A DNA stretch of 64,000 nucleotides from Solidesulfovibrio alcoholivorans DSM 5433. Lineage in GTDB: Bacteria > Desulfobacterota > Desulfovibrionia > Desulfovibrionales > Desulfovibrionaceae. The stretch lies in the NCBI RefSeq assembly GCF_000702665.1, contig NZ_JNJA01000005.1:124001-188000 (forward strand). Direction: 5' to 3'. The position numbers and the translations under genes are program-made. Of this stretch, positions 31,996 through 41,173 are shown in pieces. The notes beneath the pieces were generated by a model, which saw nothing but the letters and a program-made list of their open reading frames with translations, was not told the DNA's origin and did not search any database. The stretch's first letter is position 1. Every line of letters begins with the position of its first letter.

Positions 31996-31996
31996 C

Positions 31997-34900
31997 ATGA
32001 CGGACCTTTTTATCAAGCGTCCGGTCGCAACGACGCTGCTCATGGCCGCGCTGGTCTTTTTCGGCGTGGTTTCCTATTTTTCGCTGCCCATCAGCGAAAT
32101 GCCGAGCATCGACTTCCCCACGATCCAGGTGACGGCCTCCCTGCCCGGCGCCGACCCCCAGACCATGGCCTCGGCCGTGGCCACGCCGCTCGAGCGGCAG
32201 TTCACGTCCATCTCGGGCCTGCAGTCCATGAGCTCGAGCAACTCGCTCGGCACCACGACCATCACGCTCCAGTTCGACCTCTCGCGCAACATCGACGGCG
32301 CGGGAACCGACGTGCTCACCTACATCAACGCCGCCCAGGGCAGCCTGCCGAGCACCATGCCCGCGCCGCCGACCTTCCAGAAGGTCAACCCGGCGGACAT
32401 GCCCATCATCTACATCCGCGTCTCCAGCGACACCATGCCGCTTTTCCGCGTCACCAACTACGCCAAGGTCTACATCGCCCAGCGCATCTCCATGATCAAC
32501 GGCGTGGCGCAGGTGGCCGTCTACGGCGACCAGACCTACTCCCCCCGAGTCCAGGTCAATCCGGACAAGCTGGCCTCGCTCGGCATCGGCGTGGACGAGG
32601 TGGCGAGCGCCTTCAGCAATGAAACCGTGATGCTGCCGACAGGCTCCCTCTATGGCATCGACAAGCTCTTCACGATCAAGGCGCAGGGCCAGTTGACCAG
32701 CGCCACGGCCTACAACCGCCAGATCATCGCCTACCGCAACGGCAACCCCGTGCGCCTCCAGGACGTGGGCCGCGCCATCGATTCCACGATCAACGACAAG
32801 AACGCCGCGTTTTTCGACCAGCAGCAAGGCATCGTCATCGCGGTCAAGCGCGCCGCCGGCACCAACACCATCCAGCTCGTGCAGGCCATCCGCGCCATGA
32901 TGCCGGGCATCGAGGCCACGCTGCCGCCCTCGGTGCACCTGGAATTCCTCTACGACCGCTCCCTGTCCATCAAGGCCGCCATCGACGACGTCCAGTTCAC
33001 GCTGCTTTTGTCCATTTCCCTCGTCGTCATCGTGGTCTACATGTTCCTCAAAAACCTCCCGGCCACCATCATCGCGAGCCTGGCCCTGCCCACGGCGCTG
33101 ATCGGCACGCTTTCGCTCATGGTCGCGTTCAATTTCTCCATCGACAACCTCTCGGCCATGGCCATCATCCTGGCCGTCGGCTTCGTCGTGGACGACGCCA
33201 TCGTCATGATCGAGAACATCGTGCGCCACACCGAGATGGGCAAGAAGATCATGCAGGCGTCTCTCGACGGCGCGCGCCAGATCGGCTTCACCATCATTTC
33301 CATGACGTTGTCGCTGGCTGTGGTCTTTATTCCCATCATGTTCATGGCCGGCATCCTCGGCCGGGTGCTCAACGAGATGGCCGTGACCATCACGCTGTGC
33401 ATCCTGGTCTCGGGCTTCGTCACGCTTTCGCTGACGCCGATGCTGTGCAGCCGGTTCCTCTCGGGCAAGATTTCCGAGTCCGGGCGCTTCTTCAAATGGT
33501 TCGAGCGCGGCTACGAGAAATCCCTGCACTTCGCCCTGCGCTGGCGCTTTTTCGTCATGATCCTGTCCGTGGGCATCCTTGGGCTGACGTTCTGGCTTTT
33601 TACCATCATTCCCACAGGCTTCATCCCGGCCACGGACTCGGGCATCTTCTACGCCTTCGGCATGGCCGAGCAGAGCGCCTCCTTCGAAACCATGAAGGAC
33701 CGCGTGCTCAAGGTCGGCCGCATCTTCATGGCCGATCCGGACGTGTTCAAGTTCATCGGCGTGGTCGGCGTCGGCGGCCCCAACACCTCCATGAACAACG
33801 CCGCCATGTTCCCGCTGCTCGCGCCCCTGGACAAACGCAAGCGCAGCGCCCAGCAGATCATCGACGACCTGCGGCCCAAGCTCGCCCAGCTGCCCGACAT
33901 GTTCACCTTCATGTACAATCCACCGTCCATCCAGATCGGCGGCAAGCAGACGAAAGCCCTCTACCAGTTCACACTGCTCTCGCCCGACCCCGACGAACTC
34001 TACCCCGTGGCCCGCAAGATGGCCGGAGCCATGCGCAAGCTGCCGGAGATCGCCGACGTCAACACCGACATGCAGATCGACGGGCCGCAAGTCTTTCTGG
34101 ACATCGACCGCGACAAGGCGCAGGCGCTTGGCATCACCGCCTCCTCCCTCGAGACGGCGCTCATGACCGCCTATTCCGCCCGCCAGGTGACCAACCTCTA
34201 CGGATCCACCGACACCTACAAGGTCATCGTCGAGGTTCAGCCCGAGTACCAGCGCCGGCCGGACCTGCTCAACAAGCTCTACGTCAAGTCGAGCAACGTC
34301 GATTCCGACGGCAATCCCATCATGGTGCCATTAAACGGCCTGGTGAAAATGAGCGAAGGCGTGGGGCCGCTCGTGGTCAACCACACCGGGCAGCTCACCT
34401 CGGTGACCATCTCGTTTAATACCGCCGGCAAGTACTCCCTGGGCCAGGCCGTGACCTCCATCCAGGCCCTGGCGAAAAAGGAATTGCCCACCAACATCAG
34501 CTACATCTTCGAAGGCCAGGCCACGGCCTTCCAGGAGTCCCTGGCCAGCGTGCCGTTCCTGCTTTTCCTGGCCATCATGATCATCTATCTCATTCTCGGC
34601 ATCCTCTACGAGAGCTTCATCCACCCGATCACCATCCTGTCGGGCCTGCCTTCGGCGGCGCTCGGCGGGTTGGTCACGCTGCTCGTCTTCGGCCGCCAGC
34701 TCGACCTCTACGGCTTCATCGGCATCATCATGCTCATCGGTATCGTCAAGAAGAATTCGATCATGGTCATCGACTTCGCCATCGAGGCCGAACGCGAGGG
34801 CAAGACGCCGTTCGACGCCGTGTTCGAGGGCTGCGTCGTGCGCTTCCGTCCGATCATGATGACCACGGTGGCGGCCATCGCCGGCATCTTCCCCATCGCG

Positions 34901-35077
34901 CTCGGTGTCGGCGCGGGCGGCGACGCCCGCCAGCCCCTGGGCCTGGTCGTTGCCGGCGGCCTCGTCATATCCCAGTTGGTCACCCTCTACCTGACCCCGG
35001 TCTTCTACACCTATATGGACCAGCTCCAGACCTGGATCTCCGGCCATAAGGAAGAGAAGAAGGAAGACATGGCGTAG
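31997..35077 (+). CDS. RND multidrug efflux pump, inner-membrane subunit
   Basis: A 1026-residue RND transporter of MdtB/MdtC-like type. It begins MTDLFIKRPVATTLLMAAL and has the periplasmic PN/PC loops. The proton-relay motif lies in VGFVVDDAIVMIENIVRH of TM4, and the second-half repeat of membrane helices includes VPFLLFLAIMIIYLILGILYE. It pumps out drugs, dyes or metabolites using proton flow; substrates cannot be told. It forms a two-gene operon with the adaptor and ends at a very strong hairpin (35149-35196). Confidence 0.94.
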   Translation: MTDLFIKRPVATTLLMAALVFFGVVSYFSLPISEMPSIDFPTIQVTASLPGADPQTMASAVATPLERQFTSISGLQSMSSSNSLGTTTITLQFDLSRNIDGAGTDVLTYINAAQGSLPSTMPAPPTFQKVNPADMPIIYIRVSSDTMPLFRVTNYAKVYIAQRISMINGVAQVAVYGDQTYSPRVQVNPDKLASLGIGVDEVASAFSNETVMLPTGSLYGIDKLFTIKAQGQLTSATAYNRQIIAYRNGNPVRLQDVGRAIDSTINDKNAAFFDQQQGIVIAVKRAAGTNTIQLVQAIRAMMPGIEATLPPSVHLEFLYDRSLSIKAAIDDVQFTLLLSISLVVIVVYMFLKNLPATIIASLALPTALIGTLSLMVAFNFSIDNLSAMAIILAVGFVVDDAIVMIENIVRHTEMGKKIMQASLDGARQIGFTIISMTLSLAVVFIPIMFMAGILGRVLNEMAVTITLCILVSGFVTLSLTPMLCSRFLSGKISESGRFFKWFERGYEKSLHFALRWRFFVMILSVGILGLTFWLFTIIPTGFIPATDSGIFYAFGMAEQSASFETMKDRVLKVGRIFMADPDVFKFIGVVGVGGPNTSMNNAAMFPLLAPLDKRKRSAQQIIDDLRPKLAQLPDMFTFMYNPPSIQIGGKQTKALYQFTLLSPDPDELYPVARKMAGAMRKLPEIADVNTDMQIDGPQVFLDIDRDKAQALGITASSLETALMTAYSARQVTNLYGSTDTYKVIVEVQPEYQRRPDLLNKLYVKSSNVDSDGNPIMVPLNGLVKMSEGVGPLVVNHTGQLTSVTISFNTAGKYSLGQAVTSIQALAKKELPTNISYIFEGQATAFQESLASVPFLLFLAIMIIYLILGILYESFIHPITILSGLPSAALGGLVTLLVFGRQLDLYGFIGIIMLIGIVKKNSIMVIDFAIEAEREGKTPFDAVFEGCVVRFRPIMMTTVAAIAGIFPIALGVGAGGDARQPLGLVVAGGLVISQLVTLYLTPVFYTYMDQLQTWISGHKEEKKEDMA

Positions 35078-35148
35078 CAGGGGAGAAAGGCCCCGGCGGG
35101 GCAAGGGCAGGGCGGTTCCCAGCCGCTGGAGGGACTTTCGCGTCATCG

Positions 35149-35196
35149 AACCGGTTGCCAGGACGGCCAGAGCAGGCCGTCCTGGCAACCGGTTTT
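35149..35196 (+). terminator. Terminator after the RND operon, perfect 20-bp stem
   Basis: Bases 35149-35168 pair without mismatch with 35175-35194 around the loop AGAGCA, and T follows. The rest of 35195-35406 has one smaller inverted repeat (GCTCGCCC 35290-35297 with GGGCGAGC 35303-35310) and no convincing gene. Confidence 0.85.
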
Positions 35197-35406
35197 CAAG
35201 GAGAGCCTTTTTGCGGCAGGGCGCTGCAAGGCTTCGATCCGCTGCCGCTGGGCAAAGGGGAATCCCGTAACGGTCTCGCCTGCAATCCGGCTCGCCCCGA
35301 ACGGGCGAGCGGGCCGCATGGCTGTCGGCCTGACGGGGAGGAGACAGTGAAAGACGGCGGACCGGTGGAAGCCGGCGGTACCCGCGCGTCCCCCTTGCGG
35401 TGCTGC

Positions 35407-36255
35407 CTACGGCAGGGGCACGGCCACGAGCAGCACCCATTTGTCGCCGAAACGCTTCTCCGCGAATTCCTTGCGCAGCGCGGCCATGCCGGCCGGCGCG
35501 GAGATTTCCAGGCGGTGGACGCCGGTCCCGGGCGTGGCGTGGTGGAAGAAGACGCGGCCGGCCGGGTCGCGCGCGACCAGGGCCACATGGTAGTAGAGCA
35601 GCCGGCCTTTGACGTCCTTGCTGAGCGCGGCGAGGGCCATCTCCCCGGGCCGCAGGCGCGAAAGCGCCTCCTTCCAGGCCGCGGCGTCGTGCAGGGGGAA
35701 GCCGCGCGTTTTCGCCGCGTCGATGGTTGCCGGATCGGGCAGGGGCGCGCCCGGGGCCAGGATGCGCCGGGGCAGGCCCTCGCCGATGTTGAGGATCAGG
35801 TCGTAGCCGAAGTCCCAATCCTCGCCCTGGCGGCTGCCGGGGCCGGAATCGCCCTTGCGGTCGCGCTTGGCGGCGTCCGGCGGCAGGGGGCGGCGGAGCA
35901 GGGCGCGGGAGGCCGTGACCACGAAGCCGCTGCAATTGTAGCCCGGCGTGGGGAACGTGGCGGCGGGGTCGGCGAAAAGTGTGTGGCGGCCGTCCGGGGC
36001 GTCCACGCCGTCGTCGCGGTAGGGCATGCCGGCAAGGGGTGCGAGCAGCGTTTCCGGGTCGGCGGCCGACGCGGCAACGGCCGGGGTCAGGCCGATGGCG
36101 AGCGCAAGCAGGATGGCCGATGCAACAAATTGACCGCGCTTAAAAAGCCGCGTAGCGTGAATAAGATAACCGGGCCGGAAAGGCTGGGGCCGTTTCCCGG
36201 ACCAGGCCGGAACACCAAGGAATCTGCTCAGGAGGCGGAGGATGAAGTTCAACAT
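35407..36255 (-). CDS. Secreted NlpC/P60-like cysteine peptidase or amidase (putative)
   Basis: Up to 282 residues. A signal-like segment (QFVASAILLALAIGLTPAVA) leads to a globular domain. The domain contains a candidate catalytic cysteine in YNCSGFVV and candidate histidines in YYHVALVA and FFHHATPG. That order and spacing suggests a papain-like NlpC/P60 or amidase fold acting on the cell wall, but conservation is loose. The start is uncertain. The only in-frame ATG (36255) overlaps the start of the divergent gene at 36242 by 14 bp, and no ribosome-binding site precedes it, so a rarer codon closer to the signal peptide may be used. Confidence 0.5.
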   Translation of the reverse strand: MLNFILRLLSRFLGVPAWSGKRPQPFRPGYLIHATRLFKRGQFVASAILLALAIGLTPAVAASAADPETLLAPLAGMPYRDDGVDAPDGRHTLFADPAATFPTPGYNCSGFVVTASRALLRRPLPPDAAKRDRKGDSGPGSRQGEDWDFGYDLILNIGEGLPRRILAPGAPLPDPATIDAAKTRGFPLHDAAAWKEALSRLRPGEMALAALSKDVKGRLLYYHVALVARDPAGRVFFHHATPGTGVHRLEISAPAGMAALRKEFAEKRFGDKWVLLVAVPLP

Positions 36256-36799
36256 TGAGATCAGGGGTTTCGGTCAGCGGGTTTTTTATTCCTATATTGA
36301 AAAGGAACTGGTCCGCGAAGCCAGAGAAGCCAACCGGGAACGCTACATCGAATACATCTTCCACGGGGTGGACAACAACATCCATTCTTCCGGCGAGGAT
36401 CTTCTGGAAAGCAATCGCCCTGTTGTCTACATCATCGTGAACGAAAAAGAAAAGCTCCGGGTCAGCCTAAACAAGATCAATTGTGAGGTCAAGAATTACC
36501 CGGCCAAGAAGATTTTTCAGCCCTTTGTGAAGAACAGCCTGCTGTATTGCTTCGGTTACAACGAGGAATATATCCACACCTATTCCTTCAGTGATGTGGA
36601 AGAAATCGACATCGACAAGATCACGGCCCGCATCGTCGAGACGGAAGTGCCCAAGACCATCGAGAACAACGTCTGGATGCAGAAGGTTATCCACATCGAG
36701 AGCATGCTTTACGACGGCAAGGAGATCAAGCGGGAGGAGTTCCTTTCGCGGCCGCTGCCCACGGTGCTCGGGCCGGTCATCATCGATCTGGAGAATTGA
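36242..36799 (+). CDS. Protein of unknown function
   Basis: A 185-residue, soluble, acidic-looking protein I do not recognise. It is rich in Glu, Asn, Ile and Tyr (IEKELVREAREANRERYIEY; IVNEKEKLRVSLNKINCEV) and has no signal peptide, membrane segment or known motif. Codon choice is more AT-rich than its neighbours, though less so than 7248-7865. The start is firm: AGGAGG lies 6 nt upstream of the ATG. It ends in its own terminator, so it is a single-gene unit. Confidence 0.7.
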   Translation: MKFNIEIRGFGQRVFYSYIEKELVREAREANRERYIEYIFHGVDNNIHSSGEDLLESNRPVVYIIVNEKEKLRVSLNKINCEVKNYPAKKIFQPFVKNSLLYCFGYNEEYIHTYSFSDVEEIDIDKITARIVETEVPKTIENNVWMQKVIHIESMLYDGKEIKREEFLSRPLPTVLGPVIIDLEN

Positions 36800-36836
36800 C
36801 GCCGTCGGCGGCTTGCCGACGCATGCGTTCTTTTAG

Positions 36837-36866
36837 GCCCGGCGCTCCGGCGTCGGGCTTTTCTTT
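36837..36866 (+). terminator. Rho-independent terminator
   Basis: GCCCGGCGC (36837-36845) pairs with GCGTCGGGC (36850-36858), one G-T wobble, then TTTTCTTTT. Confidence 0.85.
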
Positions 36867-36949
36867 TGCGCGGCTTCCCTAAACAGCCATCTCTCTAGCC
36901 CGGGCGCATCGCCATAACGCCTGTCTGCCGCCGCTCCCCCCTTTCCGGG

Positions 36950-36993
36950 GTGGTCCCGGCGGAGCCCCCGGCCCATCCTTGCCGCCGGAGGCA
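36950..36993 (-). repeat. Palindromic intergenic repeat, copy 6 (degenerate)
   Basis: On the minus strand it begins GCCTCCGGCGGC and continues into a partly decayed GC-rich hairpin ending GGACCACCCC. It lies downstream of the small gene at 37013 in its orientation. Confidence 0.6.
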
Positions 36994-37012
36994 TTCTTTC
37001 CCCATTATTATC

Positions 37013-37183
37013 TCACCCGCCGGTGACGGCGGGAGGGGCGTCCTCGGCCAGGGCGTTTTCGAGCAGCTTGTCGGCCAGGTCCTTGATGGTGTTGCGCCGG
37101 GGGTCGAGGCCCAGCGACGCCGCCAGTTCCATGATCTTGTCGCCGGTTTTGACCGCGTGGCGTATCTTTTCGTAGTCCTGCAT
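37013..37183 (-). CDS. Small helical protein of unknown function
   Basis: A predicted 56-residue protein (MQDYEKIRHAVKTGDKIMEL at its start) with a likely helical pattern and an alanine/leucine-rich end (DLADKLLENALAEDAP). An upstream in-frame ATG would add 29 residues, but those are low-complexity and less convincing. It is followed by a copy of the intergenic repeat, as real genes in this window often are. No family recognised. Confidence 0.45.
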   Translation of the reverse strand: MQDYEKIRHAVKTGDKIMELAASLGLDPRRNTIKDLADKLLENALAEDAPPAVTGG

Positions 37184-37282
37184 GGGCCGGGCCGTGCCTT
37201 TGCTTGCGTCGCGTCCGCCGATCGGACCGCGACTTTGCGAAATGATAGCCGCTTGCCCGTTCGGGCGCAACCGCGCACGGCG

Positions 37283-37717
37283 TCAGTTCTTGACGATGCG
37301 CGTGATGTCGCCGGGGGACACGGCCAGGGGCCGCTCGAAGCAGATGCCGAATTCGTTGTCGCGAATCCAGCGCACGACGCCGGACTGGTAGTGGGCAAGC
37401 TCTCCGAAGGGTTGGAGCTGGGGATTGAACAGCAGCCGCTGGCCGAGGCTGACGCGCACGGGCAGGTCGTCGTCGCAGCGCAGCCGTGCGCCGCGGCGGC
37501 TGATATCCACGATGAACACGTCCGCGCAGATTTCCTCGGTCTGGACGCGGCCGCGGTTGAGTTCGGCCCCGTTGCCGACGCTGATGCGCAGCGCGTCGCG
37601 GCGGTCGCCGCAGTCGCGGCAACGCCAATAGGAAGAGGCCGGCGGGGCCTGGGGGATGAACTCCTGCCAGGTGGCCTTGCCGCAATGGGGACAGCGTTTG
37701 TATTCGAGCAGCGCCAT
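37283..37717 (-). CDS. Zinc-ribbon PilZ-domain protein (c-di-GMP effector)
   Basis: A 144-residue protein. The N terminus has two CxxC pairs (C9/C12 in KRCPHCGK, C33/C36 in WRCRDCGD) forming a small zinc ribbon. It is followed by a PilZ domain with both c-di-GMP contact motifs: RDALR (R40-R44, the RxxxR) and DISRRG (the DxSxxG). It should therefore bind c-di-GMP and signal to a partner, probably on motility, secretion or surface polymer. The start at 37717 was chosen because the upstream in-frame extension has no such character. Confidence 0.8.
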   Translation of the reverse strand: MALLEYKRCPHCGKATWQEFIPQAPPASSYWRCRDCGDRRDALRISVGNGAELNRGRVQTEEICADVFIVDISRRGARLRCDDDLPVRVSLGQRLLFNPQLQPFGELAHYQSGVVRWIRDNEFGICFERPLAVSPGDITRIVKN

Positions 37718-37881
37718 GACGTCAGCCCTGGATACTTCAGGCGAAAATCGCGTCCTGTCACGCCGTTGCAGCCTAGCACCCGCACCGTCGCCGCGCAACA
37801 CCGCGGGGCGGCCGCCTTGACGGGTGACGGCCATGGGTTATGTTTCCCCTGTCGGACCGACCGGTCGGCGAAGGAGCACGT

Positions 37882-38283
37882 ATGGCGGGATTGCTGGCCA
37901 GGCTTTTCGAACTAGCCGCAAAACGCGCCGACCTCAAGGTGACCGAGGTCGACGACATCGATAGCTGGGGATTTTTGCTGTTTCGCGACGGCCACTATAA
38001 TATTTTCATCAACCGCTCGGTGCGTGATTTCCGCAAGACCATGGCCTTGGCCGACGAGCTGGGGCATTACGCCCTGCGCCGGCGCATCGCCCGCCGCGAA
38101 GGCCTGCCGCCGGCCGCAGCGACCATGGTCGAGCGCATCCGCCAGGACAAGGCCTGCGACGCCTGGGCGGCGAAATTCACGCGCAGACTGCTCTACATGA
38201 TCCGCCGCGGCCTGCACGGCGACACCTCGCGCCGGCCCAGGCAGGGCCATTACGACGCGTCCTGGCGGCTGCCGCGGCACTAG
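37882..38283 (+). CDS. ImmA/IrrE-like protein with degenerate zinc motif
   Basis: A 133-residue protein resembling the small metallopeptidase family ImmA/IrrE. It has the family-like helix LADELGHYAL, but the usual HExxH reads DELGH (D58-H62), so the first zinc ligand histidine is missing. The preceding GFLLFRDGHYNIFINRS matches the beta strands that come before the active-site helix in that family. Activity as a protease is doubtful; a binding role is possible. The ATG at 37882 has AAGGAG 5 nt upstream. Family assignment is moderate. Confidence 0.55.
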   Translation: MAGLLARLFELAAKRADLKVTEVDDIDSWGFLLFRDGHYNIFINRSVRDFRKTMALADELGHYALRRRIARREGLPPAAATMVERIRQDKACDAWAAKFTRRLLYMIRRGLHGDTSRRPRQGHYDASWRLPRH

Positions 38284-38284
38284 G

Positions 38285-38941
38285 TCATCCCGCTCCCGTT
38301 CCCGCCGCGTCTTCGCCCGGCAGGTCGGCGAGCAGGGTCATGGCCGCCTTGGCGATGCCGGCCGTGGCCGCGACCCCGACGGCGGCCCCGGCGATCCCCC
38401 CGGCCACGGGCGCGAGCCGGGAGGCCCCGAGCAGCCCGGTCTCCCCGAATTGGGCCAGCAGCCGAAATCCCACCAGTTCGTTGATGCGCCGGATGGTTTC
38501 CGCGCCAAGGTTTAAAAGCGCGCGCTCCGTCAGCTTGCCCCCGGCAAGCGCTCCGGCGGCCGCCGCCACGTCCGCGGCCTTGGCCCCGCACAGGCACAGC
38601 CCGCAAAGCGCCCGCACCCTGGCGTCGGCGAGGTCGTGGCCGCACACGAGCGCCATGGACTGCACCATGCGCAGCTGCACGTAGAGCGTGCCGGCAAGGC
38701 TCGCCGGCACGGACACGGGCAGAAGGGCCAGCCCGCCGGCGTTGGTGAGGAACCCGGCGGCCGCGGCTTGGCGTTTGTGCTCTTTGACGAGGGTGCGCAG
38801 CCGCTGCGCCAGCGGCACGGACGGGTCGTTGTGCCGGTCGGCCAGTTCCCTGGCCGTCTTCTGGCCGGGCAGGCCCCGCGCGGCCCGCTCCCAGGCCCAG
38901 TCGAGGGCGCGCCGCACGGCGTCCCGGGTGATGCCAGCCAT
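38285..38941 (-). CDS. EcsC-family protein
   Basis: A 218-residue protein with the EcsC-like pattern. It has an N-terminal helical part (RDAVRRALDWAWERAA), a hydrophobic alanine/glycine-rich centre (GFLTNAGGLALLPVSVPASLAGTL) and a later segment ALLNLGAETIRRINELVGFRL ending in another hydrophobic stretch. The family is poorly understood and has been linked to membrane or secretion-associated functions. It is convergent with the gene ending at 38283 and divergent from rlmE. Confidence 0.7.
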   Translation of the reverse strand: MAGITRDAVRRALDWAWERAARGLPGQKTARELADRHNDPSVPLAQRLRTLVKEHKRQAAAAGFLTNAGGLALLPVSVPASLAGTLYVQLRMVQSMALVCGHDLADARVRALCGLCLCGAKAADVAAAAGALAGGKLTERALLNLGAETIRRINELVGFRLLAQFGETGLLGASRLAPVAGGIAGAAVGVAATAGIAKAAMTLLADLPGEDAAGTGAG

Positions 38942-39074
38942 AGGTCTTTCGCTCCTTGGGGTCTGTGCCGTACATAAGGCCTGCCCCGGCGGCGGCAAGG
39001 GCCGCCTTTGCGGCCGCGCCAGGCGTCTTTCCCTTGAAACCTGTTTCGGATAACGGTATCCCGGGCAGCTCGCC

Positions 39075-39737
39075 ATGAAAACGTACCGCGATCATTATTT
39101 CAAGAAGGCCAAGCAGGAAAATTATCCGGCCCGGTCGGTCTACAAGCTGGAAGAGATCGAGAAGCAGTCGCGCCTGCTCTTTCCCCGCGCGGCCGTGCTC
39201 GACCTCGGAGCCTGCCCGGGCTCCTGGACGCTTTACGCCGCTTCGCGCGTCGGCCCGGCCGGCCGGGTGCTCGCCATCGACCTCAATCCCCCCGGCACGG
39301 CCTTTCCCGGCCATGTCACGTACCTGACCGGCGACATGCTCGATCCCGGGCCGGAGATTCGCGAGGCGTTTTCGCGCCTTGGGCCCTTCGATGTGGTCCT
39401 TTCGGACATGGCCCCCAAGACCACGGGGGTCAAGTTCACGGATCAGGCCCGCTCCCTGGAACTGTGCGAGGCGGCCCTGGCCGTGGCCGTTGCCCGCCTC
39501 AAGCCCGGCGGCGCGTTTGTGGTGAAAATTTTCCAGGGCCCCGACGCCCCGGCCTACCAGAAGGGGTTGCGGGACTATTTCGAGAAGGTCCGTGTGGCCA
39601 AGCCCAAAAGCTCCCGGGCCGAGAGCAAGGAAATCTTCTACGTGGCCACGGGATTCCGTCCCCGCGCGGAGCTGCCCGAGCCCGATCCCCCGCCCTTGCC
39701 CGATCCGGACGGGACGGCTAGGGAAAATACGGACTGA
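39075..39737 (+). CDS. rlmE: 23S rRNA 2'-O-methyltransferase (RrmJ/FtsJ type)
   Basis: A 220-residue methyltransferase that modifies U2552 of 23S rRNA with SAM. The catalytic K-D-K-E set is visible: lysine in ARSVYKLEEI, aspartate in LSDMAPKTTG, lysine in FVVKIFQG and glutamate in SSRAESKEIF. The SAM motif is LDLGACPGSW. The length matches the family. It is followed by the yebC gene after a short gap containing the palindrome ACCGGGCGCGCCCGGT (39759-39774). Confidence 0.95.
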   Translation: MKTYRDHYFKKAKQENYPARSVYKLEEIEKQSRLLFPRAAVLDLGACPGSWTLYAASRVGPAGRVLAIDLNPPGTAFPGHVTYLTGDMLDPGPEIREAFSRLGPFDVVLSDMAPKTTGVKFTDQARSLELCEAALAVAVARLKPGGAFVVKIFQGPDAPAYQKGLRDYFEKVRVAKPKSSRAESKEIFYVATGFRPRAELPEPDPPPLPDPDGTARENTD

Positions 39738-39797
39738 AGCAACAAGGTAAAGACAGCGACCGGGCGCGCCCGGTTTGGCAGAGAGTGAGGAAGCGCA

Positions 39798-40535
39798 ATG
39801 GCCGGACATAGCAAATGGCATAACATTCAGGCCCGCAAGTCGGTGCAGGACGCCAAGAAGAGCAAGTTTTTCACCAAGGTCACCAAGGAGCTCATGCTCG
39901 CGGCCCGGGCCGGCGGCGCGGACACGGCGCTCAACACGCGCCTCAAATCCGCCATCGCCGCGGCCAAGGCCGTGAACCTGCCCAAGGACAAGATCGAGCA
40001 GGCCATCAAGAAGGGCACGGGCGAACTTGCCGGCGAGAGCTTCGACGAGGTCCTCTACGAAGGCTACGGCCCGGGCGGCGTGGCCATCCTGGTCGAGGCC
40101 GCCACGGACAACCGCAACCGCACCGTGGCCGAAGTGCGCCACATCCTGGCCAAGGGCGGCGGGGCCATGGGCGAGGCCGGCTGCGTCGGCTGGATGTTCT
40201 CCAAAAAGGGCGTCTTCGCCTTCCCCAAAGCGTCCTTTACCGAGGACCAGCTCATGGAAGTGGCCCTGGAGCACGGGGCCGAGGAAGTCGCCGACGAAGG
40301 TGACGTCTGGGAGGTCCACTGCGCGCCCGAGGATTATGATGCCTTAAGCGCCGCCTTCGAAGCCGCGGGCATGGTTTCCGAGGACGCCGAAGTGGCCATG
40401 ATGCCGGCCAACACCGTTTCCCTGGATGCGGAAAACGGCCAGAAGCTGCTCAAACTCATCGATATGCTCGAAGACAACGACGATGTGCAGAAAGTCCACA
40501 CCAACGGCGACCTGCCCGACGAATTGCTGGGATAG
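39798..40535 (+). CDS. yebC: YebC/PmpR-family DNA-binding or translation factor
   Basis: A 245-residue protein with the family opening MAGHSKWHNIQARKSVQDAK and conserved AIKKGTGELAGESFDEVLYE, GGVAILVEAATDN and EGDVWEVHCAPED. Members act as transcription regulators or as translation factors that ease ribosome stalling. The gene is typically next to ruvC, as here. It is separated from ruvC by repeat copy 7. Confidence 0.95.
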   Translation: MAGHSKWHNIQARKSVQDAKKSKFFTKVTKELMLAARAGGADTALNTRLKSAIAAAKAVNLPKDKIEQAIKKGTGELAGESFDEVLYEGYGPGGVAILVEAATDNRNRTVAEVRHILAKGGGAMGEAGCVGWMFSKKGVFAFPKASFTEDQLMEVALEHGAEEVADEGDVWEVHCAPEDYDALSAAFEAAGMVSEDAEVAMMPANTVSLDAENGQKLLKLIDMLEDNDDVQKVHTNGDLPDELLG

Positions 40536-40545
40536 AACCGAAGAG

Positions 40546-40612
40546 CCAGGAGGGGCGTTGCCCCTCCCGGACCCACCCCACCGGGGGGCATGATGCCCCC
40601 CGGACCCCCTCG
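40546..40612 (+). repeat. Palindromic intergenic repeat, copy 7 (double)
   Basis: Two modules follow one another: CCAGGAGGGGC-GTT-GCCCCTCCC-GGACCC, then GGGGGGCATGATGCCCCCC followed by GGACCCCCTCG. The second is identical to that in copy 2. It lies between yebC and ruvC. Confidence 0.8.
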
Positions 40613-40663
40613 CTAGGGGGGAAAGGGGGGCAGCAATAAGGTGCAGGAGGATGGACACGACGG

Positions 40664-41173
40664 ATGGGGGAGGCGCAGGAACTGATTGTGCTCGGGCTCG
40701 ACCCGGGCTCGCGCGTCACGGGCTACGGCTTCGTGCGCGAGCGTTCGGGCGTGCTGGAGCTCGTCGCCGCGGGCGTGGTGCGCACCGGCGCGGAAACGGA
40801 TTTTCCCCGCCGCCTGGGCGTGATCTACAGCGCCGTGGCCGAACTCATCGCCCGCCACGCGCCCGTCGAGGTCGCGGTGGAAAACGTGTTCGTGTCCAAA
40901 AACGCGGCAACGGCCCTGAAACTGGGCCAGGCCCGAGGCGCGGCCCTGGCGGCCTGCGCCGTGGCCGGGCTGCCCGTGGCCTCCTACGAGCCGACCATCA
41001 TTAAAAAGAGCCTGGTCGGCACGGGCCGGGCCGAAAAAACCCAGGTGGCCTTCATGGTGGCCAGGGTGCTCGCATGCCGGGAAACATTCGCCGTGGACGC
41101 GACCGACGCTTTGGCCGCGGCCGTGTGTCACCTGAACCAGAGGCGGCTCAAGCGCCTGTGCGAGGCGCGATGA
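40664..41173 (+). CDS. ruvC: Holliday-junction endonuclease RuvC
   Basis: A 169-residue resolvase that cuts Holliday junctions moved by RuvAB. The acidic active-site residues are in [24 protein letters not shown] and the C-terminal [18 protein letters not shown] (40645-40650) sits 13 nt upstream of the ATG, somewhat far. Its stop codon overlaps the ruvA start (ATGA). Confidence 0.96.
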   Translation: MGEAQELIVLGLDPGSRVTGYGFVRERSGVLELVAAGVVRTGAETDFPRRLGVIYSAVAELIARHAPVEVAVENVFVSKNAATALKLGQARGAALAACAVAGLPVASYEPTIIKKSLVGTGRAEKTQVAFMVARVLACRETFAVDATDALAAAVCHLNQRRLKRLCEAR

